From positions 868,001 through 932,000 of the forward strand of contig NZ_RJVJ01000001.1 of NCBI RefSeq assembly GCF_003751605.1: a stretch of DNA of 64,000 nucleotides. Reading direction: 5' to 3'. The first letter of the stretch is position 1; every line of letters starts with the position of its first letter. Below are positions 44,435 to 54,487 of this stretch, in pieces. The position numbers were made by a program, and so were the translations under genes. This DNA is from Kitasatospora cineracea (lineage in GTDB: Bacteria > Actinomycetota > Actinomycetes > Streptomycetales > Streptomycetaceae). The notes under the pieces were generated by a model. That model had not been told where the DNA came from and ran no database searches. It was given only the letters and a program-made list of their open reading frames with translations.

Positions 44435-45787
44435 GTGGACCCGAGCAACGAACCCAACCACCTTCTGAGAGAAGCGATTTCAAGCACTCGCTGGACCTAT
44501 GAGGCGCTTGCCGCTGCCGTGCGACGGATCGGCGCCGAGAACGGCGAGAGCCTGCGCACCAACAAGTCGGCCGTGGCGCACTGGGTCAAGGGCAGGCAGC
44601 CGACCGGGCAAGTGGGCCAGTACGTCGCCGAAGCTCTCTCCCGGCGTGTCGGACGGTCGGTCACGACAGTGGAGATCGGGTTCGCCGAGCCCTCGGAATC
44701 CCTTGCCGGGAGCCACGATCCGATCGAAGCAGCGACCATCCTCGGCCGCGCCGATGTCGAGCGCCGCAACTTCCTTGCGGTGGCGGCGTTCTCGGCCGCC
44801 GGTGTGGCTATGCCCCTGGGCTACGACCCCGAGCCGATCTCACGCCTGATGCGGACCCGTACCACCGCCACCCGGGTTGGCGCCGAAGAGGTCGAGGTGG
44901 TCCGACAGATCACGGCGGTGTTCAGCTCGGCAGACGAACGGCTCGGCGGCGGACACGGGTTGACCACCGTCACCGCGTACCTCGCCGACACGGCCGCTCC
45001 CATGCTCAGTGCCCGGTTCCCCAACGAAGGTGTCCGACAGCAAGCATTCGGGGCCGTTGCCGAACTCGCCTACCTGGCAGGCTGGAAGCATCACGACCTC
45101 GGGCAGGAAGGTGCTGCCCAGCGCTACTACCAACTCGGCTACCAACTCGCCGTCGAAGCCGATCCGTACGGCCATGCAGGCTGGATGATGCGCGCGCTCG
45201 CCCACCAGGCGCTCAGCCTCAAACAGCCGCGCAACTGCCTCGCACTGATCGAGAACGCCCTCCGCCGAAGCGACGGGCGCGTGGACGGGCAGACCGAGGC
45301 GCTGCTCCACATCACCCTCGCGAGGGCGTTCGCGGCCACCCGAGACAAACCGTCCGCAGCCCGCGCGCTGTTGGCCGCAGAGGACGCCCTCGCCCGGCAC
45401 GACGACCCGCAGCCCAGCTTCTCCCTCATGAGCGGCCCGGCCGCCGGCACCGTCGCCAGCCACACCGCCCGCACCCTCACCGACCTCGACGACCACACGG
45501 GAACCGAGCAGCAGCACCGGGCGGCGCTGATCCGTTGGGACTCCGAGAAGTACAAGCGGGTCCACGCCCTCACCTACGCCGACCTCGGGGACAGCTTGGC
45601 TGCCCAAGCCCGAGCCGACGAGGCGGTGGGCACCTGGGGCCGCGCGCTCGACCTCATGGAGGGGATGACCTCCGACCGGACGAGAAAGGCGATCAGCTCG
45701 ATCCGGCCACAGTTGGCGATCTACCGTAGTCGCGGAGTCCCAGGGGCCAGCGACCTGGAACGCCGAGCACGCGAGGCACTGACCTGA
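44435..45787 (+). CDS. XRE-type regulator with TPR-like sensor domain
   Basis: 450 residues from GTG 44435 (GGGGGA upstream). The helix-turn-helix region spans LLREAISSTRWTYEALAAAV to KSAVAHWVKGRQPTGQV. The hinge RADVERRNFLAVAAFSAAGV leads into TPR-like repeats (RYYQLGYQLAVEADPYGHAG). Same build as the regulator at 8976-10352. Less extreme GC at third codon positions than core neighbours. Divergent from the peptide locus and probably its regulator. The NUDIX gene follows after 29 bases. Confidence 0.8.
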   Translation: MDPSNEPNHLLREAISSTRWTYEALAAAVRRIGAENGESLRTNKSAVAHWVKGRQPTGQVGQYVAEALSRRVGRSVTTVEIGFAEPSESLAGSHDPIEAATILGRADVERRNFLAVAAFSAAGVAMPLGYDPEPISRLMRTRTTATRVGAEEVEVVRQITAVFSSADERLGGGHGLTTVTAYLADTAAPMLSARFPNEGVRQQAFGAVAELAYLAGWKHHDLGQEGAAQRYYQLGYQLAVEADPYGHAGWMMRALAHQALSLKQPRNCLALIENALRRSDGRVDGQTEALLHITLARAFAATRDKPSAARALLAAEDALARHDDPQPSFSLMSGPAAGTVASHTARTLTDLDDHTGTEQQHRAALIRWDSEKYKRVHALTYADLGDSLAAQARADEAVGTWGRALDLMEGMTSDRTRKAISSIRPQLAIYRSRGVPGASDLERRAREALT

Positions 45788-45816
45788 CAGTCCCACCGCC
45801 GGAAGGAACCGAACCC

Positions 45817-46311
45817 GTGGCCCAGACAAGCACCGATCAGCCCGTCGCGCTCAAACCCGCCACGGAGTCGATGACACTGCTGGTCGCCGCTGTGATCGTC
45901 CACGACCGCGAGGCCCGACGAGTGGTCCTCCTCCGACGAGGTCCGAAAGCCAAGTTCGCACAGGGCATGTGGGACCTCCCCGTCGGCAAGAACGAGCCGG
46001 GCGAGCCGATCACTCAGACCGCCGTGCGCGAACTCGCCGAAGAGACCGGACTCGTCGTGTCGCCCGACGCCCTGAACCTGGTGCACGTCATCCACGGAGC
46101 ACGGGGCGTCGAGGCCCCCAACGGCTTCCTGACCGTGGTGTTCGCCGCCAACGAGTGGTCCGGCAGCCTCCGCAACGGCGAGCCCGAGAAGCACTCCGAA
46201 GTCGCCTGGGTGAGCACCGAGACCCTCCCCCAGGAATTCGTCTCCACCACCGGGACGGCCCTCAACCGCTACCTCCGGAGCGGCCCCAGCGTCTCGCTCG
46301 ACTCCTGGTGA
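45817..46311 (+). CDS. NUDIX hydrolase
   Basis: 164 residues from GTG 45817 (GGAAGGAA upstream). Complete Nudix box GKNEPGEPITQTAVRELAEETGLV matches Gx5Ex7REUxEExGU. The fold begins MTLLVAAVIVHDREARRVVL. It hydrolyses a nucleoside-diphosphate-linked substrate that cannot be named. In operon with the XRE/TPR regulator. Confidence 0.9.
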   Translation: MAQTSTDQPVALKPATESMTLLVAAVIVHDREARRVVLLRRGPKAKFAQGMWDLPVGKNEPGEPITQTAVRELAEETGLVVSPDALNLVHVIHGARGVEAPNGFLTVVFAANEWSGSLRNGEPEKHSEVAWVSTETLPQEFVSTTGTALNRYLRSGPSVSLDSW

Positions 46312-46350
46312 TCCGGCTCCGTCCGAACCCACGAACACAGCACAACGCAA

Positions 46351-46384
46351 GTGGCCCCGCACTCGCCCAGGAGTGCGGGGCCAC
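46351..46384. terminator. Bidirectional hairpin at the right island edge
   Basis: A 14-bp perfect stem, GTGGCCCCGCACTC and its complement, with a 6-base loop, between the convergent NUDIX and permease genes. Confidence 0.85.
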
Positions 46385-46406
46385 CGTCGTAGCCAGGCGG
46401 TTCAGA

Positions 46407-47870
46407 TCAGAGCAGGCCGAGGGCCGGCATCAGGTAGTAGAAGGCGAAGACCGCGGCGACGCCGTACATGGCGATCGGGACGGTGCGGGCGCGGCCGGCG
46501 ACGATGCGCAGGAGGCAGAAGGTGATGAAGCCGAAGCCGATGCCGTTGGTGATGGAGTAGGTGAACGGCATCATCACGATGGTGAGGAAGGCCGGCATGG
46601 CGATGGTGAAGTCGGACCAGTCGATCTCCTTGATGGAGTTCGCCAGGATCAGGAAGCCGACGGTGACCAGCGCGGGGGTGGCGGCCTGGGCCGGGACCAT
46701 GGTCGCCAGGGGGGTGAGGAAGAGGGCGAGCATGAAGAGCGCGCCGGTGACGATGGAGGCGAAGCCGGTGCGGGCGCCCTCGCCGACGCCGGCGGTGGAC
46801 TCGACGAAGCAGGTGTTGGCGGAGGCGGAGGTGGCGCCGCCCGCGGCGGTGGCGATGCCGTCGACCATCAGGATCTTGTTGATGCCGGGGAGGTCGCCCT
46901 TCTCGTCGAGCAGGTGGGCCTCGTCGGCGACGCCGAGGATGGTGCCCATCGCGTCGAAGAAGCAGCTCATCAGCACGGTGAAGACGAACAGGACGCCGGT
47001 GAGGACGCCGACGTGCGAGAAGCCGCCGAACAGGCTGAAGTGGCCGACCAGGCCGAAGTCGGGGGTGGCGACGGGGTTGCCGGGCCAGGTGGGGACGGTG
47101 AGGCCCCAGGTCTCGGGGGCGAGGTCGGCGGCCTGCTGGATGACCACGGCGACGGCGGTCATCACGGCGATCGAGATCAGGATCGCACCGGGGACCTTGC
47201 GGATGACCAGGGCCATGGTGAGCAGCAGGCCGAGGATGAAGATCAGCACGGGCCAGCCGTGCAGGTGCCCGCCGGCGCCGAGCTGGAGCGGGACGGTGGT
47301 GTGGGCGGCGTCCGGGACGCGGGTGACGAAGCCGGAGTCGACCAGGCCGACCAGGGTGATGAACAGGCCGATGCCGATGGCGATGGCCTTGCGCAGGCCG
47401 AGCGGGACGGCGTTCATGACGCGTTCGCGCAGGCCGGTGGCGACCAGCAGCATGATGGCGAAGCCGGCCAGGACGACCATGCCCATGGCGTCGGGCCAGG
47501 TCATCTTGGGGGCGAGCTGGAGCGCCACGATGGTGTTGACGCCCAGGCCGGCGGCGAGGCCGATCGGCACGTTGCCGATGACGCCCATCAGCAGGGTGGT
47601 CAGGCCCGCGGTGAGCGCGGTCGCGGTGACCAGCTGCCCGCCGGCGAGGTGGGTGCCGTTCATGTCCGTGGCCGAGGCCAGGATGATCGGGTTGAGCACC
47701 AGGATGTACGCCATCGTGAAGAAGGTGGCGACACCACCGCGGATCTCGCGGGGCAGGGTGGAGCCCCGCTGCGAGATCTTGAAGAAGCGGTCCAGGGCGC
47801 CGGACGGGGGCTGCGGCGCGTTCTGGGAGGGCTCGGGCGACGCGGTGGTCGACTGGGCCTGCGGAGACAT
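46407..47870 (-). CDS. NCS2 purine permease, AzgA/PbuG type
   Basis: 487 residues from ATG 47870. Opens with GSTLPREIRGGVATFFTMAYILVLNP, the start of AzgA-type adenine/guanine/hypoxanthine permeases, with about 12-14 helices. Family segments include GLGVNTIVALQL and CFFDAMGTILGVADE, and ESTAGVGEGARTGFASIVTG is the substrate-site signature. Imports purine bases with protons. A 58-bp internal piece of this gene is duplicated at 40830-40887. No purine-riboswitch core is recognisable in the leader. Confidence 0.92.
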   Translation of the reverse strand: MSPQAQSTTASPEPSQNAPQPPSGALDRFFKISQRGSTLPREIRGGVATFFTMAYILVLNPIILASATDMNGTHLAGGQLVTATALTAGLTTLLMGVIGNVPIGLAAGLGVNTIVALQLAPKMTWPDAMGMVVLAGFAIMLLVATGLRERVMNAVPLGLRKAIAIGIGLFITLVGLVDSGFVTRVPDAAHTTVPLQLGAGGHLHGWPVLIFILGLLLTMALVIRKVPGAILISIAVMTAVAVVIQQAADLAPETWGLTVPTWPGNPVATPDFGLVGHFSLFGGFSHVGVLTGVLFVFTVLMSCFFDAMGTILGVADEAHLLDEKGDLPGINKILMVDGIATAAGGATSASANTCFVESTAGVGEGARTGFASIVTGALFMLALFLTPLATMVPAQAATPALVTVGFLILANSIKEIDWSDFTIAMPAFLTIVMMPFTYSITNGIGFGFITFCLLRIVAGRARTVPIAMYGVAAVFAFYYLMPALGLL

Positions 47871-48084
47871 GTCGGGGGTCCTCGATCGGAAGGGGCCGGG
47901 GGAGACCGGGAGTCAAGGCGGGGGACATTTCAGTATGTCGATTCCGGTCGTGCACGCGCCATCTTCGCGCGTAGAGCAAGCCCATTACGGTCACGCTCGA
48001 TCACCATCGCTCACGTTCGGCCCCTCTGGAGGGCGGCCGACCACCTCTCCCGGACGCCCCGGGCCGCCCCGTAGGCTAGGGCCC

Positions 48085-48363
48085 ATGCCCAAGACCGCGC
48101 TGCGCTCCGCTCCCCCGCCCCTCGAGGGGAACGACGTCGCCATCGTCGGCACCGGCACGGTGCTGTGGTTCGTCGGCTTCGTGGCGCTGGTGCCGTTCCA
48201 GGGGTGGCTCTCCGACCACGGCCACGGCACCTGGCCGTGGATCTGCCTGTCCGGCGGCCTGCTCGGCCTGATCGGCCTCAAGTACTGCACCGCCCGCCGC
48301 GCCGCGATCCGCCGCGCCCGCGCCGCCGAGGCCGCCGGAGAACCCGGGGAAGCCGCGCTCTAG
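48085..48363 (+). CDS. DUF2530 small membrane protein
   Basis: 92 residues from ATG 48085. Begins with PPPLEGNDVAIVGTGTVLWF, then two helices (VLWFVGFVALVPF and WPWICLSGGLLGLIGLKYCT) and a basic C-terminal tail RRAAIRRARA. This is the conserved DUF2530 layout, regularly found divergent from the AzgA-type permease in streptomycetes. Function unknown. Confidence 0.85.
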   Translation: MPKTALRSAPPPLEGNDVAIVGTGTVLWFVGFVALVPFQGWLSDHGHGTWPWICLSGGLLGLIGLKYCTARRAAIRRARAAEAAGEPGEAAL

Positions 48364-48513
48364 CGCGCCGCCGCACCACGCCGCCGTAACGCGCCGCCGC
48401 ACCACGCCCCGCACCACGCCGCCGCAGCACGCCGCCGCCCCCGCCACCCGTCCGGCCGGAATCCGGCCCGAGGCGGGACGCACCGGGCAAATCGCCCACC
48501 TAGAGTCGGTGCC

Positions 48514-50940
48514 ATGACGCACTCAGCGGAAGGCACCGCCGCGCCCGGCCCGGGCCCCGGCGCGCACCCCACCGGCGCGGGCGGCGCGTACCAGCCCGGG
48601 CTGAGCGGCGCCGAGGTCGCCGAGCGGGTCGCCCGCGGGCAGCTGAACGACGTCCCGGTGCGTTCCAGCCGCTCGGTGCGGGAGATCGTCCGGGCGAACG
48701 TGTTCACCCGGTTCAACGCGATCATCGGGGTGATGTTCGGCATCATCCTGGTGGTCGGCCCGATCCAGGACGGCCTGTTCGGCCTGGTCATCGTCGCCAA
48801 CACGGCGATCGGCATCGTCCAGGAGATGCGCGCCAAGAAGACCCTGGACAGCCTCGCGCTGATCGGCGAGGCCCGCCCCCAGGTCCGCCGGGACGGCGCC
48901 GCGGTGCAGGTCCCCGCCGGCGGGATCGTGCTGGACGACACCGTGCTGCTCGGCATCGGCGACAAGGTCGTGGTGGACGGCACCGTCACCGAGGCGGACG
49001 CCCTGGAGGTCGACGAGTCGCTGCTGACCGGCGAGCCGGACCCCGTCCACAAGCGCCCCGGCGACCACGTGATGTCCGGCTCCTTCGTGGTGGCCGGCGC
49101 GGGCGCGTTCACCGCCACCAAGGTCGGCCGGGAGGCGTACGCCGCGAAGCTCGCCGAGGAGGCCAGCCGGTTCACCCTGGTCAAGTCCGAGCTGCGCACC
49201 GGCATCGACCAGATCCTGCGGTTCATCACCTACCTGCTGATCCCCACCGCGATCGGCCTGGTGATCAGCCAGCTCGCGGTGCAGCGCAACGACTGGAAGG
49301 AGGCCGTCCGCCGGATGGTGGCCGGCATCGTGCCGATGGTCCCCGAGGGCCTGGTGCTGCTCACCTCGGTGGCCTTCGCCATCGGCGTGGTCCGGCTCGG
49401 CCGCAAGCAGTGCCTGGTCCAGGAACTGCCCGCGATCGAGGGCCTGGCCCGGGTCGACACCGTCTGCCTCGACAAGACCGGCACCCTCACCGAGGGCGGC
49501 ATGGACCTGGTCGACCTCCGCCCGCTCGCCGACCCGGCACGGGCCCCGCAGGCCGACAAGGCCGTGCTGGCCGAGGCGCTGGGCGCGATCGGCGCCGCCG
49601 ACACCCGGCCCAACCCCAGCATGCAGGCCGTCATCGACGCGTATGGGCCCCCGCCGGAGGGGCGCTGGCGGCTGCTGGAGGCGATCCCGTTCTCCTCCGC
49701 CCGCAAGTGGAGCGGCGTCCAGCTGCTGGAGCCCGGCGGCACCGAGGGCAGCTGGCTGCTCGGCGCCCCCGACGTGCTGCTCCCGCCCGGCTCCCCCGCG
49801 CTGGCCGAGGTCGACGAGCTGGGCGCGCAGGGCCTGCGGGTCCTGCTGCTGGGCCGCAGCCCGCTGCCGCTGGACGACCCGGACCCGGCCGCCCGGCTGG
49901 AGCCGCTGGCCCTGCTGGTGCTGCAGCAGCGGCTGCGCGAGGACGCCGCGGACACCCTGCGCTACTTCCGCTCCCAGGACGTCCGGGCCAAGGTCATCTC
50001 CGGCGACAGCGCCGTCTCGGTCGGCGCCGTCGCCGCCCACCTCGGCCTGCCCGGCGCGGAGACCGCGACCGACGCCCGCACCCTGCCCACCGACCCCGAG
50101 CAGCTCGCCGAGGCCGCCGACCGCACCGCCGTCTTCGGCCGGGTCACCCCGCAGCAGAAGCGCGCCCTGGTCGGCGCCCTGCAGTCGAAGGGCCACACCG
50201 TGGCGATGACCGGCGACGGCGTCAACGACGTCCTCGCCCTCAAGGACGCCGACATCGGCGTGGCGATGGGCACCGGCTCGGACGCCACCCGGGCCGTCGC
50301 CCAGATCGTGCTGCTGGACGACCGGTTCGCCACCCTGCCCTCGGTGGTCGCCGAGGGCCGCCGGGTGATCGGCAACATCGAGCGGGTCGCCGGGCTGTTC
50401 CTGGTCAAGACGGTCTACTCGGTGCTGCTGGCCCTGCTGGTGGTGTTCACCCAGGTGCCGTACCCGTTCCTGCCCCGGCACTCGACGGTGCTGTCCTCGC
50501 TGACCATCGGCATCCCGGCGTTCTTCCTCGCCCTCGCCCCCAACAACGAGCGGGCCCGCACCGGCTTCGTCCGCCGCGTGCTGCGGCTGGCCGTCCCCGG
50601 CGGCGTCGTCTGCGGCGCGGCGACCTTCACCGCCTACGCGCTGGCCCGCGGCGACGACGAGACCACCCTGAAGGCCGACACCTCGGTCGCCACCCTGACC
50701 CTGTTCATCACCGCCATCTGGGTCCTGGCGATCGTCGCCCGCCCCTACACCTGGTGGCGCCTGCTGCTGATCGGCGCCATGTCCGGCGCGTTCGCGCTGG
50801 TCCTGCTGGTGCCCTGGCTCGCCGACTTCTTCCAGCTCCAACTCGTCGGCTGGCGCGACCCGTTGACGGGCGTGGCGATCGCCCTGGTGGCGGGCTGCCT
50901 GCTGGAGGTCAGCGCCCGGGTCTTCGCGGAGCGGAAGTAG
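48514..50940 (+). CDS. P-type cation ATPase, CtpE-like
   Basis: 808 residues from ATG 48514. Phosphorylation site DKTGTLT with Asp320, actuator loop LLTGEPDPVH, hinge TGDGVNDVLALKDADIG and membrane motif VPEGLVLLTSVAFAIGVVRLG. The VQELPAIEGLARVDT segment preceding the site is typical of mycobacterial CtpE, implicated in Ca2+ uptake. About ten transmembrane helices. No N-terminal heavy-metal domain. Convergent with the sacsin-like gene, 13 bases apart. Confidence 0.9.
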   Translation: MTHSAEGTAAPGPGPGAHPTGAGGAYQPGLSGAEVAERVARGQLNDVPVRSSRSVREIVRANVFTRFNAIIGVMFGIILVVGPIQDGLFGLVIVANTAIGIVQEMRAKKTLDSLALIGEARPQVRRDGAAVQVPAGGIVLDDTVLLGIGDKVVVDGTVTEADALEVDESLLTGEPDPVHKRPGDHVMSGSFVVAGAGAFTATKVGREAYAAKLAEEASRFTLVKSELRTGIDQILRFITYLLIPTAIGLVISQLAVQRNDWKEAVRRMVAGIVPMVPEGLVLLTSVAFAIGVVRLGRKQCLVQELPAIEGLARVDTVCLDKTGTLTEGGMDLVDLRPLADPARAPQADKAVLAEALGAIGAADTRPNPSMQAVIDAYGPPPEGRWRLLEAIPFSSARKWSGVQLLEPGGTEGSWLLGAPDVLLPPGSPALAEVDELGAQGLRVLLLGRSPLPLDDPDPAARLEPLALLVLQQRLREDAADTLRYFRSQDVRAKVISGDSAVSVGAVAAHLGLPGAETATDARTLPTDPEQLAEAADRTAVFGRVTPQQKRALVGALQSKGHTVAMTGDGVNDVLALKDADIGVAMGTGSDATRAVAQIVLLDDRFATLPSVVAEGRRVIGNIERVAGLFLVKTVYSVLLALLVVFTQVPYPFLPRHSTVLSSLTIGIPAFFLALAPNNERARTGFVRRVLRLAVPGGVVCGAATFTAYALARGDDETTLKADTSVATLTLFITAIWVLAIVARPYTWWRLLLIGAMSGAFALVLLVPWLADFFQLQLVGWRDPLTGVAIALVAGCLLEVSARVFAERK

Positions 50941-50953
50941 CCGCCGGGGCCCG

Positions 50954-53900
50954 CTACTCGTAGTCGCGGGCCGCCAGCAGTTCGTACGCCCGGTCGGGTT
51001 CGGTGAGGGCGGCGAGGATCTCGAAGCGGCGGTGCCACTGGTGCACGGACCAGGCCAGGCCGGCCGCCAGCCCCTCGGGGGTGGCGGCGTGCAGCAGGCC
51101 GGGGACCGGCGGGACGTCGAACTCGTCGTCCTCGTCGGCGGCTTCGGCGTCCTCCGGGTCGTAGGGCAGTTCGGGGGCGGTCGCGGCGGTGTCCCAGCGC
51201 CAGGCGACGTGCGCCTCCTCGCCGTCGGGGCCGACCACCAGGAGTTCCTCGTGCTCCTCGTAGACGGCGGGGCAGCCGGGCAGCAGCTCGCGGACCACGG
51301 CGGGGGTGCGGTGCAGGGTGCCCTCGGACAGGACGCGGCCGCCGGCCACCTCGCTGGCCAGCGAGACGTGCAGGCGCTCGGCGAGGGCCGGGGCGAGCAG
51401 CGGGTGGACGGGCAGCACGGCGTGGTCGTGAAGGAGTTCGACCAGGTCGGGGGCGTCGGCGACGACCGCGCTCGCGGCGTCCACGATGACGGTGCGGTCG
51501 TCCCGGCGGCCGGACTCGGAGTCCAGCGGGGCCAGGGCCCGCACCACGTCGAGGGCTTCGACGCGTTCGGCCGGGAGGGCCGCCAACAGGCTGTAGATGC
51601 CGTGCAGTTGGCGGTGGCTGACCTCGGAGAGCGGGTCGGCGAGCCGGTCGACCAGCTCGTCCGGGCCGTGCGGTTCGGCGAGCAGCGCGTTCAGCGTGGT
51701 GCGCACGCCGAGCGCGTGCAGGAACTGCGGGTCGAGCGTGGTGCGGGCCTCGTCGTAGAGGCCGCGCAGCAGCGGGTCGGCCCCGGCGGCGCGCAGGCCG
51801 GCCGGTTCGCGGCCGTCCAGCACCGGGTGGTCGCGCAGCCACCAGGCGGTGTAGGAGGGCAGGTCGGTGTAGCTGCCGTCGGGCAGCAGGGTGCGCACCG
51901 GCGTCACCACGGCGTCCCGGTACGGGGGCCGGGCGAGCAGGGCGAGGGCCTCGGGCCAGGCGTCGGCGGCGACCAGGTCGAGGTCGCGGACGGCGAGCAG
52001 TTCGGCGGCGACCGGCGGGACGCCCAACTCCCCGGCGTCGTCGGTGTGCAGGGCCTCCAGGGCGTCCTCGCACCACTCGGCGAGGCCGTCGGGGGCCTCG
52101 TCGATCAGGCCGGTGGGGGCGCCGCCGGCCGCCCGGTCGGCGGGGGCGGTGGGGTCGAGGCGCTCCAGGTCGTCCGGGTCGAGGACGACGTCCTCGGCGC
52201 GCACCAGCGTGAAGGCGGTGAGCGCGCCGGCCGCGGCCAGCACCTCGGGGCCCCAGCGCTCGAACAGGTCGTCGTCGACGAAGGCGGCCTCGTCCTCGTC
52301 CACCAGGAGGGCCAACGGGCTTTCGGGGAGCAGGAGTTCACCGGCGCGGGCGAGTTCGCCCTCGTCGTCGGGCAGGGCCAGGCGGGCCAGCCAGGGGTGC
52401 TCGCCGGGGGCCGGGGCGGCGGCCTTGACCAGGGCGAGGACGGCGTCGGCGAGGTCGACGGCGGCGTCGTAGTCGTCCTCGCCGAGCTCCAGCGAGCGGG
52501 CGACGGCGGCGCGGACCTCGGGGGTGTCCAGGACGCCCGCGGGGGTGGCGGTGGCGGCGCCGAGCTTGGCCAGCAGCGGGTGGGCGGCGTCGGGGTGGGC
52601 CAGGCGCAGGTCGAGCAGGTCGAGGGACTCGGCGAGCGTCTCGGGGTAGCCCTCGTAGCCGGCCCAGTCGGCCGGGTCGGAGGGCAGCAGGACCCGGCGC
52701 GGGCCGGTGACGGTGCGGCCGTCGGCGAGCGGGACGGGCAGCGCGCCGAGCGCCTCCGGGTCGGCGCCGGCCAGCGCCGCGTACAGGCCGCGCCACCAGG
52801 CGGGTTCGCGCTCCAGGCCGCCGAGCTGGTCGACCACCTCGGCGAGCGGGGTGCGGCGCACGCCCAGGGTGCGCAGTTCGGTGCGGCGCTCCAGGCCGGC
52901 CGGGAGCAGGCCGGGGAAGATCGGGGCGAGCGCCTCGACCACCGAGTGGTCGGCGCCCTCCAGCACGACGGCGTCGCGCGGGCGCAGCGCGGGGGTGCCC
53001 TCCTCGGCGCCCTTCGGGTGCGGCAGGAAGGGCGTCTCGGGCAGGCGGGCCAGCACGGCGGTGCGCAGCGCGTTGTCGAGGGCGCCCTGGCCGAGCGGGC
53101 CCGGGACGAGGTCCAGCGAGTGCGGGTCGGCGCCGCGGGCGCGCAGCAGGTCGGCGTAGGCGTCGGCGGCGCGCTCGGTGAGGAAGTCGGTGAGCGGGCC
53201 GGGCGCGACGTGCCGCCGGGTCGGGTCGAGCGGGTAGGAGGCGATCAGCAGGGCGGGGACGCCGAGCGGTTCGTCGCTGGGCGTGGGCGCGTGCAGCACG
53301 GGGGTGGTGCGCGGGCGCTGCGGGCGGCCCTGCCCGTCGACCGGGACGGCCCAGGTGAGCGTCCAGTACGGGCGGGCGCGCTCCTCGGTGGTCCGGTCGG
53401 CCAGCAGCTCGGGGGCGGCGGTGCCGGCGGCACTGACGGTCTGCCAGGTGGTGCTGCGCTCCCCGTCGGTGATGGTGACGGCGGGCAGCTGCTCGGGGCG
53501 CGGCGGGTGCGCGGTGCGGGTCAGGGTGCGCACGCCCTCGGGGGTGTCGACGACCACCTCGGCCAGGCCGGGCAGGGTCAGCAGCAGGGCGTCGTCGACC
53601 TCGGCGAGCAGGCGGCGGGTGAGGTCCTCGGCGGCGGCGTCGCGCAGCGGCAGGACGACCACCGTGTGGTAGCCCTCGGGGGCCTCGCCCTCGGCCGGGA
53701 ACGGCACCCGGAGCACCGGCAGGTGGCCCTCGCGCCGGGTCAACTCCGCGGCGAGCTGCGGGATTTCGGCGACCAGCGCGCGGGCGTCGGTGAGCGACCA
53801 GCGCACCCCGCCGGTGTGGCCGAGCACGGCGGGCTCGTCGCTGACGGCCAGCACCGCGGCGAAGCCGACACCGAACCGGCCGACCACCTCCCGCTCGTCC

Positions 53901-54283
53901 TCGCGCTTCGCGGAGGCCCGCAGCGTGGACAGCGACTCGACGCCCGCCGCGTCCAGCGGGGCGCCGGTGTTGGCGGCCGCCAGCACGCCGTCCCGCAGGG
54001 TCAGCCGGAGCCGACCGGTGACGCCGGCCCGGGCGGCCGCGTCGGCGGCGTTCTGGGCGAGTTCGACGATCAGCCGGTCCCGGTAGCCGCCGAGCGCGAG
54101 CTCCTCCTCGGCGTTGGCGTCCTCCCGGAATCTGGCGGGCGCGGCCGTCCAGGCGGTGAGCACGGTGTGCCGCAGCCGGGCCGTGTCGAAGACATCCGGC
54201 CCCTGGGGGGACGCCGCGCTGCCGATGATCCGAGACTCCACGTGCCGAGCCGCCCTTCGCGTGGTCTGCGTACGAGTCGGCAT
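50954..54283 (-). CDS. Sacsin-N-like HATPase (Hsp90-type) large protein
   Basis: 1109 residues if the ATG at 54283 is used; starts at GTG 54241 (VESRIIGSAAS) or nearer VFDTARLR are plausible, as only the later part looks conserved. A GHKL ATP-binding domain lies near the N-terminus: RLIVELAQNAADAAARAG (N-box) and GRFGVGFAAVLAVSDEPAV (G-box). About 850 residues of acidic, Leu/Ala-rich sequence without a known domain follow. Members are annotated as sacsin N-terminal-like or molecular-chaperone-like ATPases. Function unknown. Confidence 0.82.
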   Translation of the reverse strand: MPTRTQTTRRAARHVESRIIGSAASPQGPDVFDTARLRHTVLTAWTAAPARFREDANAEEELALGGYRDRLIVELAQNAADAAARAGVTGRLRLTLRDGVLAAANTGAPLDAAGVESLSTLRASAKREDEREVVGRFGVGFAAVLAVSDEPAVLGHTGGVRWSLTDARALVAEIPQLAAELTRREGHLPVLRVPFPAEGEAPEGYHTVVVLPLRDAAAEDLTRRLLAEVDDALLLTLPGLAEVVVDTPEGVRTLTRTAHPPRPEQLPAVTITDGERSTTWQTVSAAGTAAPELLADRTTEERARPYWTLTWAVPVDGQGRPQRPRTTPVLHAPTPSDEPLGVPALLIASYPLDPTRRHVAPGPLTDFLTERAADAYADLLRARGADPHSLDLVPGPLGQGALDNALRTAVLARLPETPFLPHPKGAEEGTPALRPRDAVVLEGADHSVVEALAPIFPGLLPAGLERRTELRTLGVRRTPLAEVVDQLGGLEREPAWWRGLYAALAGADPEALGALPVPLADGRTVTGPRRVLLPSDPADWAGYEGYPETLAESLDLLDLRLAHPDAAHPLLAKLGAATATPAGVLDTPEVRAAVARSLELGEDDYDAAVDLADAVLALVKAAAPAPGEHPWLARLALPDDEGELARAGELLLPESPLALLVDEDEAAFVDDDLFERWGPEVLAAAGALTAFTLVRAEDVVLDPDDLERLDPTAPADRAAGGAPTGLIDEAPDGLAEWCEDALEALHTDDAGELGVPPVAAELLAVRDLDLVAADAWPEALALLARPPYRDAVVTPVRTLLPDGSYTDLPSYTAWWLRDHPVLDGREPAGLRAAGADPLLRGLYDEARTTLDPQFLHALGVRTTLNALLAEPHGPDELVDRLADPLSEVSHRQLHGIYSLLAALPAERVEALDVVRALAPLDSESGRRDDRTVIVDAASAVVADAPDLVELLHDHAVLPVHPLLAPALAERLHVSLASEVAGGRVLSEGTLHRTPAVVRELLPGCPAVYEEHEELLVVGPDGEEAHVAWRWDTAATAPELPYDPEDAEAADEDDEFDVPPVPGLLHAATPEGLAAGLAWSVHQWHRRFEILAALTEPDRAYELLAARDYE

Positions 54284-54333
54284 TCTGCCAGGGGTCTGAG
54301 ACGGCGCCGCACGAAAGCAGGATGCGCACGACA

Positions 54334-54458
54334 GGGGCGCGGGGAACCGCGCGGCGGACCGGGCACCCGCCGCGAGGCCGCGAGGTGACGGCAGGTGGTG
54401 CTCGTCGTCGCGGTCCTGCCGGCGTTCCCCTGCCGCTGCGCGCGGTTCCCCGCGCCCC
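54334..54458. repeat. Intergenic palindromic element, copy 3
   Basis: Perfect 20-bp arms at 54334-54353 (GGGGCGCGGGGAACCGCGCG) and 54439-54458 with an 85-base loop, the same size as copies 1 and 2. The arm differs by one base from the others, and the opposite arm carries the compensating change. The loop is mostly different but has its own inner stem, CGGCAGG/CCTGCCG at 54389-54421. It lies between two same-strand genes. Confidence 0.85.
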
Positions 54459-54487
54459 CGGTCTCGCGCTCCGCTCAGCGCGCGGCG

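Noticed and set aside
47871..48084. Purine riboswitch before the AzgA-type permease
   Set aside because: The conserved three-way-junction core is not recognisable; only a short leader is seen.
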